A program made the translations under genes and the position numbers. Under the pieces are notes generated by a model, which worked only from the letters and a program-made list of their open reading frames with translations, did not search any database and was not told the origin of the DNA. A DNA stretch of 64,000 nucleotides from Nonomuraea cypriaca (GTDB lineage Bacteria > Actinomycetota > Actinomycetes > Streptosporangiales > Streptosporangiaceae): contig NZ_JADOGI010000012.1 of the NCBI RefSeq assembly GCF_015645445.1, positions 1-64,000 of the forward strand. Reading direction: 5' to 3'. Below are positions 23,001-30,695 of this stretch, in pieces (the first letter of the stretch is position 1; every line of letters starts with the position of its first letter).

Positions 23001-23412
23001 CGCCGCCTTCGCTGACCGCTTCCAGGCCGTGAGCGGTCCGGTGGTACGCCTGCGCGAGGTTCCGTTCGAGCCGATGTGGGAGGTTCGCGGGACGGACCCG
23101 GGTGTGGGCCTCCGTCTGGGCCCGGCCTGGTGGTTCGTTTCCGGAAATATCACACCAGGGCCCGGCTGGGTGGACGTGTCAGGACAGCGTACGATCCTGG
23201 AGCTCTCCGGCCCCTCGGCTCATGACGTCCTGATCACCGGATGCCCCATCGACCTGCACCCGTCGGCCTTTCCCGGCCACGCCCAGACCCTGCTGGCCAA
23301 GACCTCGGTGCTCCTGGAGCAGCGAGCCCCGGACACGTACCGCGTCTACGTAAGATCATCTTTCACGAAATACCTGGCAGAGTGGCTGATCGACGCCATC
23401 ATGGCGTTATAA
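20008..23412 (+). CDS. soxA: Fused sarcosine oxidase alpha-gamma subunit (SoxA-SoxG)
   Basis: 1,134 residues in one uninterrupted frame. The N-terminal Fer2-like segment (residues 1-90), NAD/FAD domain (VVGGGPAGLAAT near 107), second dinucleotide segment and GcvT-type folate domains (from about 560 to 940) make a complete SoxA, which binds NAD and moves the one-carbon unit to folate. About 50 residues of Pro/Ala-rich linker with repeated GDR units follow, then about 137 residues (FQAVSGPVVRLREVPF to the end) that match the gamma subunit, normally a separate gene. A Pro/Ala/His-rich repeat insert lies near residues 387-425. No separate soxG is present, so the fusion supplies gamma. Confidence 0.88.
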   Translation: MRFTFDGRPLRGEPGDTLAAALLRNGVRVVGRSVELGRPRGIFTAGPEEPNALVRVGADPMLAATTVELYDGLEAWSLRGKGRVDLDAADDRRCDKGYLHCDVLVVGGGPAGLAATVAAGRSGARVVLVDDQPVLGGDLLNSRVLLDGAPALDWVTGLASPARVLTRTTAIGYYDHNYVVAVERRAGGERLWHIRARRVVLATGAHERSVAFPGNDRPGVMLASAARTYANRYGVPAGRRAVVFACADSGYEAARDLMARGVDVIAVVDPRPEGLDIAGTTVLAGQVVTGTTGDADGVLNGVRVGDRHFEADLLAVAGGWNPVVHLFSQSRGRVRFDEDLQAFVPGVSAQAERSAGACRGVYGTREAIADGHAAGAQAAELALTAGPAGPVRAADPVHAADPVHAAGAVEWTHEGDDHAAGTADPPGEGVAFRVPESDERPLRSPAALWWVEGDSSEPAFADLQRDVTVADLARATGTGMRSVEHVKRYTTAGTGADQGKTSGAGVVGVMSALLGADPGQVGTTTFRPPYTPVSFATLAGRDRGGLSDPIRTTAMHDAHVARGAVFEDVGQWKRPWYFPRDGESMEDAVLRECRAARTAVAAMDASTLGKIDIRGADAGEFLDRVYTNMYSTLAVGACRYGLMCTADGMVFDDGTTTRLAEDHYLMTTTTGKAAAVLDWLEEWRQTEWPDLDVSFTSVTDHWATVAVAGPRAREVIAVLAPGAADLAFMRYVSTPVLGVDGRVFRISFSGELAYEVNVPWRYGRALWEAVLDLGAVPYGTETMHVLRAEKGFAIVGQETDGTVTPQDLGMSWIVSKRKPDFVGKRSHARPDTARTDRKHLVGLLPDDPATLVEEGAQLIAPTSLPNGVLADGGVAGSGLTGAEMGAASMLGHVTSSYRSAALGRTFCLALAREVAPGDRLTAVSGGAAHGVTVVEPVFYDPENARRDGDRQPPAPPVTGDRAESPVRPAATPPLTGDRVPAWAVAIPPAIGDRAESPGAAFADRFQAVSGPVVRLREVPFEPMWEVRGTDPGVGLRLGPAWWFVSGNITPGPGWVDVSGQRTILELSGPSAHDVLITGCPIDLHPSAFPGHAQTLLAKTSVLLEQRAPDTYRVYVRSSFTKYLAEWLIDAIMAL
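21190..21225 (+). repeat. Two perfect 18-bp direct repeats inside soxA
   Basis: gatccggtccacgcggcc occurs at 21190-21207 and 21208-21225, encoding DPVHAA twice, in frame, in the low-complexity insert between the FAD and folate halves of SoxA. Multiples of three keep the frame open, so length variation between strains is likely. Confidence 0.9.
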
Positions 23413-23471
23413 GACCATTTAAGGGCACTTTCTATACCTAGACTTTGCAAAAACGGTCTTGGGGGTAGCAG

Positions 23472-24134
23472 GTGCGGGTTCGGGCGTTCACGGCCGGTTT
23501 GGCCATCACGGCGATGTTGACCGGCTGTGGAGGGCTTGAGGCGGGCTCCGCGGGGCCCGCCGAGCCCGACTCGGCATCCGTGTCGGAGGCCCGCGAGAAA
23601 CTGGCCGATCTCGCCGTCAAGGGCCGCGCCCCCAAGACGGGCTTCGACCGCGACGAGTTCGGCCCCGCCTGGTCCGACGTGGACCGCAACGGCTGCGACA
23701 CCCGTAACGACATACTCAAGCGCGACCTGGAGAACGAGACGTTCAGGGCCGGCACCAAGGACTGCATCGTGCTGACCGGCACGCTGGATGACCCGTTCAG
23801 CGGCAAGACGATCGAGTTCGAGCGCGGTCAGGACACCAGCTCGGAGGTCCAGATCGATCACCTGGTGCCGCTGTCGGACGCCTGGCAGAAGGGCGCGCAG
23901 CAGTGGTCGGAGACCAAGCGCAAGGAGTTCGCCAACGACCCGCTGAACCTCCTCGCCGTGGACGGCCCCCTGAACGGTCAGAAGAGTGACTCCGACGCCG
24001 CCACCTGGCTCCCGCCGCGCAAGTCGTACCGCTGCGCCTACATCGCCCGCCAGATCGACGTGAAGGCGAAGTACGACGTCTGGATCACCGCGGCGGAGAA
24101 GGACGCCATGGAGACCATCCTCGACGGCTGCTGA
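23472..24134 (+). CDS. Exported HNH endonuclease-family lipoprotein
   Basis: 220 residues from a GTG preceded by GGGGG. A lipoprotein signal ends in lipobox LTGC (Cys about 18). The mature part is a GmrSD/DUF1524-type HNH domain: the catalytic region reads QIDHLVPLSDAW, followed by FANDPLNLLAVDG with the conserved Asn and WLPP. Such secreted nucleases of actinomycetes probably degrade extracellular DNA or act in competition or nutrition. The next gene also encodes an exported phosphodiesterase-fold enzyme. Confidence 0.85.
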   Translation: MRVRAFTAGLAITAMLTGCGGLEAGSAGPAEPDSASVSEAREKLADLAVKGRAPKTGFDRDEFGPAWSDVDRNGCDTRNDILKRDLENETFRAGTKDCIVLTGTLDDPFSGKTIEFERGQDTSSEVQIDHLVPLSDAWQKGAQQWSETKRKEFANDPLNLLAVDGPLNGQKSDSDAATWLPPRKSYRCAYIARQIDVKAKYDVWITAAEKDAMETILDGC

Positions 24135-24175
24135 CGGCTATACGGTCAGTCATGATGTCCGTAAGATCCGTGGGC

Positions 24176-24958
24176 ATGCGCGTGAAACACCGGATTTCTG
24201 TGATCGCAGCGTTAGCGCTGGCCGCCACCGCCGTACCTGCCGGTGCTGCACAGGCCGCGACGAGCCTCGTCGTCCTCGGCTGGAACATCCACGGCGAGAG
24301 CGCCGACATGACGGCCATCGCGAAGGTGATCCGCGACAGCGGCGCCAACATCGTCACACTCCAGGAGATCCACCGCAGGCCGGACGCCGACCAGGTGCGG
24401 CAACTGGCCGACGAACTCGGCTGGAACATCACCGCCAACGCCCACTTCGGCGCCGGCGACAACGTCGGCCCTTGTGACGACCCGCAACCGGGTATGGCCG
24501 GCAACGCGATCCTGTCCTCGTACAAGATCCTCGAACGGGTCACCATCCCGCTCACCGACTTCGCCACCTGCCCGGTCAACCGCTCCATGGCCGGCGCCAA
24601 ACTCGACCTCGGCGGCGGCACGTCGATCACGGTCTTCAGCACCCACCTGTCGCCCGGCCTGTCGGCGACCTCAGTGGCCCGCCGCGAGGCCCAGGCGGAC
24701 AAGGTGCGTACGTATTTCGGCTCCAGAACCGGCCTGATCCTCACCGGCGACTTCAACGCCAAGCCCACCGACACGCTCTCGAGGAAGTTCGTGAGCGCGG
24801 GCTGGCTGGACACCGGCGCCAAGTACGCGAACAAGCCCACCCTCGGCGACGCCCGCATCGACTACATCTACACCAAGGGCGTCACGACCACGAGCGGCTC
24901 CGTACTGTCGACCACCGCCTCCGACCACCGGCCACTCGTCATGCGCATGACGCGCTGA
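24176..24958 (+). CDS. Secreted endonuclease/exonuclease/phosphatase-family protein
   Basis: DNase I-like fold, 260 residues from the ATG at 24176 (a frame-open ATG at 24152 adds 8 residues). Signal peptide: MRVKHR, hydrophobic core, cleavage after GAAQA. Conserved EEP motifs follow: NIHGES, LQEIH (catalytic Glu), HLSPG, TGDFNAKP, IDYIYTKG and the terminal SDHRPLV. The substrate could be DNA, a phospholipid or a nucleotide; no extra domain tells. It lies 17 bases after the HNH lipoprotein and ends 4 bases from the convergent island operon. Confidence 0.88.
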   Translation: MRVKHRISVIAALALAATAVPAGAAQAATSLVVLGWNIHGESADMTAIAKVIRDSGANIVTLQEIHRRPDADQVRQLADELGWNITANAHFGAGDNVGPCDDPQPGMAGNAILSSYKILERVTIPLTDFATCPVNRSMAGAKLDLGGGTSITVFSTHLSPGLSATSVARREAQADKVRTYFGSRTGLILTGDFNAKPTDTLSRKFVSAGWLDTGAKYANKPTLGDARIDYIYTKGVTTTSGSVLSTTASDHRPLVMRMTR

Positions 24959-24962
24959 CCAT

Positions 24963-25562
24963 TCATTTCAGAGGTTCTGTAACGGAAGTCGTCGACGTGC
25001 TCCTCGGCCTGTAGAGCCATGGACGGTGCCCGTCGGTGTATTCCTCGATGCCGATGGGTTGAGTCCCCTCGACCAGCCGGTCGAGGTAAAGGACGCCTTC
25101 CAGGTGATCGCACTCATGCGCCACCATACGCGCCGCGCCGTCGGTGAACCGCCGTTCGACAGTTTGGCCGTCGGGCATGGCCCAGCGGACGGTGATGGCG
25201 CGGGAACGCGAAACCCGGCCACGCAGTTGAAAGCAGGAAAGGCAGCCCTCCCACTGGACGTCGATCTCGTCGGAATGATCTACGACGCACGGATTCAGTA
25301 GCGCGATGTCCGCCATGCCCCGCGGACGTACGATCGCGGCGGCCACTGGCCGGCCCAGTTGTGGTGCCGCGATACCGCTCCCCTTCGGGAACGGGCGTGC
25401 GGCGCAGATCTGGTCCAGCGCGGTCACCAGGTCCGCCAGGACCATCGCCGCCTGCTCCTGTTCGGCGGGCAGTTCAAAGCGGCGTGCGGGCTGGGCAAGC
25501 AAAGGATCTCCCCGGCGACCCAGGCCCATCTCCCTGAGCAGCTCCATGAACGGATCGCTCAT
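24963..25562 (-). CDS. def: Peptide deformylase homologue, last gene of the island operon
   Basis: 199 residues from the ATG at 25562, which overlaps the stop of the carbamoyltransferase gene (ATGA). All three deformylase motifs are present: GSGIAAPQLG at 61-70, EGCLS at 105-109 and HECDH at 149-153, so metal ligands (Cys107, His149, His153) and the catalytic Glu150 are intact. It can be expected to remove formyl or acyl groups from a peptide N-terminus or a related amide. Being a terminal gene of a biosynthesis-like operon, it may act on a product intermediate or protect the host, rather than serve as the housekeeping copy. Its C-terminal tail is Ser/Thr-rich. Confidence 0.85.
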   Translation of the reverse strand: MSDPFMELLREMGLGRRGDPLLAQPARRFELPAEQEQAAMVLADLVTALDQICAARPFPKGSGIAAPQLGRPVAAAIVRPRGMADIALLNPCVVDHSDEIDVQWEGCLSCFQLRGRVSRSRAITVRWAMPDGQTVERRFTDGAARMVAHECDHLEGVLYLDRLVEGTQPIGIEEYTDGHRPWLYRPRSTSTTSVTEPLK

Positions 25563-27274
25563 GCCGCCCTCCACCGCGCGATGCCCGGCTTGTCACTGTC
25601 GACTCGTCTACGCACCACATACTGGTCGATCACCAGCCGGTCCAGCGAGGAGCGCAAGAAGCACTCGACGGCGTCCTCCGGGGTTTCCACGATCGGCTCG
25701 CCGCCCAGGTTCAGCGAGGTGTTGAGCACCATCGGGATCCCGGTCAGGGCGTAGAACGCCTCGATCAGCCCGGCGTAGAGACCGCCGCGAGCGACGGTCT
25801 GTAGACGTGCGGTCCCGTCGACATGCACGATAGCCGGCACCATGTGCCGCATGGGTTGCCGCACCGTTGCCACCAACTCCATGTAGGGGGCGGAGGTGGC
25901 CAGGTCGAAGTACTCGTCGGCGAGGTCGGCCAGGACGCTGGGCGCGAAAGGCCGGAAGGGTTCGCGTCCCTTGACCACCAGGTTCAAGTAGTTCGGCATC
26001 GCCGCGTCGCGGGGGTCGGCGACGATGCTACGGCCGCCGAGCGCTCGCGGTCCGAGTTCGCTGCCGCCTTGGAACCAAGCGACGACGTGGCCGTCCGCCA
26101 CCAGTCGCGCCGTCTCCACGACGGTGTTGTCCACCTTCTCGACGAGCAGCTCCGCATGCCGTAAGGCGGTCTCTATCTCTGTCCCGGCGAAGGTCCGTCC
26201 CAGTTGAGCGGGTGGCACGGAGTCGTACCGCCTCGCCCCCGACGCAAGCACATGCCAGCCGTACAGGGCGTTCCCCACGCACTGACCGGTGTCGCCCGGC
26301 GCGAAGGGCACGAACAGCCTGCGGAACGGCGACTCGTCGAGGAGACGACGATTCGCCACACAGTTCAGCGCTACACCGCCCGCCAGGCAGAGGTTGTCGA
26401 TGCCGGTTTTCGCGTGCAGCCAGTACACCTTGGCCAGCAGCGCCTCTTCGAGGCAGTCCTGGACCAGCCGGGCGATATCGGCATGCCGCTGTGTCAGCGG
26501 CTCGGACCTCCGTCGGGGCGGGCCGATGTCGACGCCCTGGTCAGCAAAGAACGCTTGGATGGCATGGATCGGATCGTCGTGGCCATTCGGCAGGCTCGAG
26601 CGCAACCTGCCATCTTCCAACCGGAACAGCCGGACGTCACCGAACGCGCCCGGCCGCCCGTACGCCGACAAGCCCATCGTCTTGCCTGCGTGCACATAGG
26701 ACGGCCACCCGAGATAGTAGGTGAAGTGCCGATAGACCTCGCCGGGGCCGATCTCCGCCTCATCCAAGCCGTCATCGGCTGCTTCGAGCACGCTGACGTC
26801 GCCGCCACGGCCGACGAAGTAGGTGTTGCGTTCGAACCGGCTGTTCCACCGCTGCTCTGCCGGAGGGCCGAGTAGGTTGCCCTCATTGTCCAGGACAACC
26901 ACGACGGCCTCGTCGAAGGGTGACGGATAGAACGCCGAGCAGGCATGCGACAGGTGGTGGGACGGCATAGCGTGGATCTTCGACGGAGCCATCCCGAGCA
27001 GGTCCGCCCCGTAGCCGTCCTCCGCGGCTTCCTCGCTGCACGTGCTCACGACCACCATGTCGATGTCGTCGCGGGTCGCACCGGCCGTGTCGAGGCAGTA
27101 CTCGAACGCGAGCCGCGCGCCACCGTCGTGCTTCCGGCGCGACAGTCGCTCCTCGGCGATCGCGACCGTGACGTGTCCGTCGACGGCGAGCGCCGCGGCC
27201 CCGTCCTTGAGACGGACCGAGCCGTCCCTGGTGACGCCCATGTTCAGTCCGACGATACGCATCCGCCGCATCAT
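25559..27274 (-). CDS. NodU/CmcH/TobZ-type O-carbamoyltransferase
   Basis: 571 residues. The ASKHA/Kae1-like N-terminal domain has HHLSHACSAFY at 106-116 (metal-binding His residues) and DNEG at 129-132; GGVALNCVANRR and a YrdC-like or family-specific C-terminal domain with GGSELGPRALGGRSI follow. Relatives use carbamoyl phosphate and ATP to make carbamoyl-AMP and transfer the carbamoyl group to a hydroxyl of a natural product. ATG at 27274 overlaps the stop of the radical-SAM gene (ATGA); ATG at 27262 is the homology-based alternative. The acceptor molecule is unknown; neighbours suggest it is made by this operon. Confidence 0.9.
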   Translation of the reverse strand: MMRRMRIVGLNMGVTRDGSVRLKDGAAALAVDGHVTVAIAEERLSRRKHDGGARLAFEYCLDTAGATRDDIDMVVVSTCSEEAAEDGYGADLLGMAPSKIHAMPSHHLSHACSAFYPSPFDEAVVVVLDNEGNLLGPPAEQRWNSRFERNTYFVGRGGDVSVLEAADDGLDEAEIGPGEVYRHFTYYLGWPSYVHAGKTMGLSAYGRPGAFGDVRLFRLEDGRLRSSLPNGHDDPIHAIQAFFADQGVDIGPPRRRSEPLTQRHADIARLVQDCLEEALLAKVYWLHAKTGIDNLCLAGGVALNCVANRRLLDESPFRRLFVPFAPGDTGQCVGNALYGWHVLASGARRYDSVPPAQLGRTFAGTEIETALRHAELLVEKVDNTVVETARLVADGHVVAWFQGGSELGPRALGGRSIVADPRDAAMPNYLNLVVKGREPFRPFAPSVLADLADEYFDLATSAPYMELVATVRQPMRHMVPAIVHVDGTARLQTVARGGLYAGLIEAFYALTGIPMVLNTSLNLGGEPIVETPEDAVECFLRSSLDRLVIDQYVVRRRVDSDKPGIARWRAA

Positions 27275-28155
27275 CCGAAGTCCGGGACCGGTAACGGGTA
27301 GACCCGTTCGACGGCAAGCTCGCCGGAGTCGCGGTCCCAGTGGTCACGAATGAGCTCGACACCCGGCATGCTGCGCAGGTAGAACGGCTTGTCGAGCTCT
27401 TCGCAGATCCGGCGCAGGCCGGCGATCTGACTCTCCGCATGGACGATCTTCCAGTCGCGATTCTGGTCGAAGAAACTCATTCGGCCAATCGTGAACTCGT
27501 TGTCGATCGAGGTTCGCAGTCGCCGTTCGATCACGCCGTCGGTGTCCAGGAACAGGGCCTCCCCGAGGATGACCGTGCTGTGCTGAGCCGCGGCCTCCAG
27601 CAGCCGGCGATACTCTGAGAGCGGCACCAACTCGGCGGGAAAGGTCGGTCTGGCAGCGAGCATCGTGGGTATGCGGAGTTCCGTCGCGAACCGGCCCAGC
27701 TGGTCGACTCTCTCCTGCGGTGTGGCCACCCGGCGGCTCCGTTCGAAACGGCGGAAGCCCTGCCATGCCGGAATGGACACACAGCCCACGACCAGGCGGC
27801 GTTTCGCGAACTGGCGGTCGGCGACGTCGCGCAGTGGCGCGTACCATTCGGTATCGATCAGGAGCCTCGTCGTGAACAGCAGGTCCACGTCGAGGCGGTC
27901 GGCCGCGAGCGACAGGAACTCGATGGCTTTCGCCGGTTCCAAGAATGGCTCGATGTCCCCCGAAAGATATACCGTGGTGAGCTCGTCGCCGAATTCAGCC
28001 AGCCGATCGACTATCTCCTCGGGTCCGCGGCTGGGAAAGTACTGGAATCCTGGCGCGAAGATGTAGCAGTGGGCGCAGTTGATCTCGCACTTCGATCCGC
28101 CAAGAGAGACGACGACCTTGCCACCTTGGTCGAGCACGTATTCCGCGTCTCGCAC
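27271..28155 (-). CDS. Radical SAM enzyme of unknown reaction
   Basis: 294 residues from a GTG with GGAGGAG 8 bases upstream. The [4Fe-4S] motif CEINCAHC has its Cys at 23, 27 and 30 (CxxxCxxC), followed by YLSGDIEPF, a plausible SAM-binding strand. There is no SPASM or other auxiliary Cys cluster, no B12 domain and no RRE-type peptide-recognition domain, so it is a minimal radical SAM barrel. It is coupled by ATGA overlap to the carbamoyltransferase, implying paired production. The substrate cannot be inferred from sequence. Confidence 0.85.
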   Translation of the reverse strand: MRDAEYVLDQGGKVVVSLGGSKCEINCAHCYIFAPGFQYFPSRGPEEIVDRLAEFGDELTTVYLSGDIEPFLEPAKAIEFLSLAADRLDVDLLFTTRLLIDTEWYAPLRDVADRQFAKRRLVVGCVSIPAWQGFRRFERSRRVATPQERVDQLGRFATELRIPTMLAARPTFPAELVPLSEYRRLLEAAAQHSTVILGEALFLDTDGVIERRLRTSIDNEFTIGRMSFFDQNRDWKIVHAESQIAGLRRICEELDKPFYLRSMPGVELIRDHWDRDSGELAVERVYPLPVPDFG

Positions 28156-28193
28156 GATATCGTCTCCTCCGCGCTGGGAAATCGAATGGGTGA

Positions 28194-29093
28194 CTAGCCG
28201 CAGCCAAGTGTTTCAAGGGCTCGTCGCGGCAGATAGGACGGCATGTCGAACAGGTCAAGCAGTTCGGAGAAATCGGCGTGGATGCGCTTTACCCCATCGG
28301 TGAATGTGACGAGTACATGGAAGCTGGCCAGCGGATATTCCGGGCCTGCCATCCTCGGCTCCACTGTGAAGCCCATCGTCGGTAGGATCCGCTGGCCTTC
28401 CTCGGCGTTCAGGAAATGCCGCGCGTCGCTGATCGTCCGCGCGATGACCAGGAGGTCACCGCTGTCGAGGGCCTGTTGTTCCTCGGAGGTGGGCTGGTTG
28501 AAACTCCACGGCAGCGTGTGTCCGACGTCGACGCCGCCCGACTGGTCGGTGGTGCTGAACGTCTCGTTGGCCAGGGCGGCCTTATCGATGAGGTCGGCTG
28601 CGAATCGGTAGAGTTCACGCAACTCCATGCCGACTTCCGCGTACGCAGCCACCTGCGCGGTGATGTCGAAGCAGGCGGCGAGATGGTCCTTGATCCGCGA
28701 GTCCGCTCCGTTGTAGAGCGTGATCCCCAAGTCCCCGATCATTTTCGTTTCCCGATCGACGGGGGAGCAATAGGCGTACATAATGGAATTGCCGCCGAGG
28801 GTGATGTCGGCTCGCGGCCACGTGGCCTCGTGGCGCAGCGACACATAGGACATGCGTTTGAAGTCGGGTGGGGTGCCGATCAGTGCACTGATGCCATTTG
28901 GCGGCGGCTGATACCAGCCTTCCGACAGCAGCTCTTCGTGGTCCGCGAGCAACTGCCCCCAACGTGTGCAGAGGGACAGTTCGCTAAGCTTCGGCGCTTC
29001 CTCGCGTATTGCCTTGGCGAGAGTTGCCGCCGCTATCCTGCGCGCTCGCTGGATGGCGGCAATTCGCGGGTCTGGGACAAGTTCACCGTTCAT
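28194..29093 (-). CDS. Diverged M24 (pita-bread) family protein
   Basis: 299 residues from the ATG at 29093; AAAAGGA about 9 bases upstream decides this start over the longer frame. The second half has the spacing of aminopeptidase P/methionine aminopeptidase folds: GDLGITLYN (D121), D131, GHTLPW (H192) and GFTVEPR (E245) align with four of the five metal ligands. The last Glu, expected near residue 258, is not visible (SFHVLVTFTDG), so catalysis may be altered or lost. Assignment by motif order only. Role unknown; it may be a lyase- or hydrolase-like enzyme acting on the operon product. Confidence 0.6.
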   Translation of the reverse strand: MNGELVPDPRIAAIQRARRIAAATLAKAIREEAPKLSELSLCTRWGQLLADHEELLSEGWYQPPPNGISALIGTPPDFKRMSYVSLRHEATWPRADITLGGNSIMYAYCSPVDRETKMIGDLGITLYNGADSRIKDHLAACFDITAQVAAYAEVGMELRELYRFAADLIDKAALANETFSTTDQSGGVDVGHTLPWSFNQPTSEEQQALDSGDLLVIARTISDARHFLNAEEGQRILPTMGFTVEPRMAGPEYPLASFHVLVTFTDGVKRIHADFSELLDLFDMPSYLPRRALETLGCG

Positions 29094-29137
29094 GCGGATC
29101 TGTCCTTTTCGAGATTGTGGGCGCACCAACGCTACCA

Positions 29138-29893
29138 TCAATACATGCGTGAGCCGCCATTGATGTGGACGGTTTGCCCAGTGATGAACCCGGCTGTGTC
29201 GCAAAGAAGAAAGGCAATGGCATCCGCGACGTCCACTGGCGAACCCAGCCGGCCCAACGGCAGGCCTGGAATCCACGATTCAGGTGGCGTCGCGGGTGGC
29301 CACTTCTCATGGAACGGCGTATCGATTGAGGCGGGCGCGACCGCGTTCACCCGAATGTCAAACGGTGCAAGTTCGCCCGCCAATGCCCGGGTGAGTCCGA
29401 CTAGTCCCGCTTTCGCCGCCGCGTAATGCGCCGAGCCCCGGCTGCCACCGGTGAACCCGGACGATGAAGCCACGTTGACGATGGCAGCGCCGCTCTGGTC
29501 GCGCAAGGCCGGTATCGCCGCCCGGCACATGAGATAGGCGCTGGTGAGATTAACGGCGAGCGATCGGTGCCACACCGACAACGGCAGTTCCTCGACCGGT
29601 CCGCGGGCAATCGTCGCGCCGGCGTTGTTGACCAGATAGTCGATTCGTCCGAAGCGGGCCAGCGCTCGGTCTACCAACCGGGCAACCTCAGCCTCGTCGG
29701 TGACGTCGGCACGCACCGCGATGGTGGGCGATCCAGCGCGGTCAAGCTCGTCGGCCAGCTTGACCGCTTCTTGTGCGCTGTTCAGGTAGCCGATGACCGT
29801 CGCCGTCCCACGTCCTGCCAGGACGCGCACGGTCGCTTGGCCGATGCCCGAGGCACCGCCGGTGACGACCGCGACGGCGCCCGACGCCGTCAC
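29138..29893 (-). CDS. SDR-family oxidoreductase (island operon)
   Basis: 251 residues from the GTG at 29893, which overlaps the stop of the AIR-synthase-like gene (GTGA). It carries TGGASGIG at 11-18, NNAGAT, Ser in VASSSGF, and the catalytic YAAAK; the end INGGSRMY is typical of the 3-oxoacyl reductase-like group. NAD(P)-dependent oxidation or reduction of an alcohol/ketone is expected. It belongs to a different part of the operon from the core SDR at 14175 and shares only the family. Confidence 0.87.
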   Translation of the reverse strand: MTASGAVAVVTGGASGIGQATVRVLAGRGTATVIGYLNSAQEAVKLADELDRAGSPTIAVRADVTDEAEVARLVDRALARFGRIDYLVNNAGATIARGPVEELPLSVWHRSLAVNLTSAYLMCRAAIPALRDQSGAAIVNVASSSGFTGGSRGSAHYAAAKAGLVGLTRALAGELAPFDIRVNAVAPASIDTPFHEKWPPATPPESWIPGLPLGRLGSPVDVADAIAFLLCDTAGFITGQTVHINGGSRMY

Positions 29894-30681
29894 CGCCCGG
29901 CCCGCTTGGAGATGTCCGTGACTTGCCCGATCCACTGGATGGGCACGTCCGGCTGAAGGTGAGCGGCTGCCGCGGGCAGGTCGAAGTCCGACGCGGCGAT
30001 GACCAGCACGGCGGTGGCGGGACCCCCGCTGCCTGACCAGTCCGCCGTGTCCGCGTGGCTCGAGGTGTCGATCCGGATTCCGCGTGCCGCGAGCTGGGCC
30101 AGCTCTCCGGCTACGCCGCCAGAGCCGACGGGGATGACCTCGCGCACTTCGTCGCACTTGACCAGACTCCGGACCGTGGGCACACGCACCATCGCTGGAT
30201 GGCCGACCCGGACATGGCGGCCGACCAGACGTGACCCGAGCACGAGCAGCCGGTCGCCGGGATGAACGGCGTCCCACGGCACGTCCCGTTCACCGACCAG
30301 CCCGCTCATGGTGACCCCGATACCGGTCTGGACGCTCGGAAAGTTGTTCTCCGAGCTGATGGTGAATGCGATGCGGCCATCTAGCGACTCCTCACGAAGC
30401 TGCTTTCGGACACCCGCCAGAAGTCGTCGCCCGGTGGGCTCCCGCTCGACACTAAATGTGCACGACACGCTACAAATTGTCGCACCGAGTGTCAATAACT
30501 CCAGCATCGTGACGCGCGCGCAGAAATAGCCGACGCTTTCCGGTGGGGCAGGCTCGATATCCTCCCCCTTCTCACCGATGCCACCCGCCGCGTCACATGC
30601 GGTCACCAGCAGCGTGCCATTACCGATTGGATACAGTGACATGTCCCGGAAATCCGTGGCCCGCCCCGGTAGAAAATGCAT
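29890..30681 (-). CDS. AIR synthase-related (PurM/HypE/CblS-like) ATP-binding protein
   Basis: 263 residues, AAGGG before the ATG. The N-terminal half has ACDAAGGIGEKGED (28-41), an ELLTLGA helix, and a SSENNFPSVQTGIGVT stretch (109-124) that recalls the glycine-rich ATP-binding signature of AIR synthase-related small-molecule kinases such as alpha-ribazole kinase CblS. The C-terminal half ends WIGQVTD, like AIRS_C. These enzymes phosphorylate or activate an oxygen or amide with ATP. No C-terminal Cys is present, so it is not a HypE in the strict sense. It starts 14 bases after the STAND gene ends. Confidence 0.7.
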   Translation of the reverse strand: MHFLPGRATDFRDMSLYPIGNGTLLVTACDAAGGIGEKGEDIEPAPPESVGYFCARVTMLELLTLGATICSVSCTFSVEREPTGRRLLAGVRKQLREESLDGRIAFTISSENNFPSVQTGIGVTMSGLVGERDVPWDAVHPGDRLLVLGSRLVGRHVRVGHPAMVRVPTVRSLVKCDEVREVIPVGSGGVAGELAQLAARGIRIDTSSHADTADWSGSGGPATAVLVIAASDFDLPAAAAHLQPDVPIQWIGQVTDISKRAGR

Positions 30682-30695
30682 TTCAGCCCTTCCGG

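Noticed and set aside
22990-23412. Separate soxG gene
   Set aside because: No stop codon, start codon with ribosome-binding site or frame break separates it from soxA.
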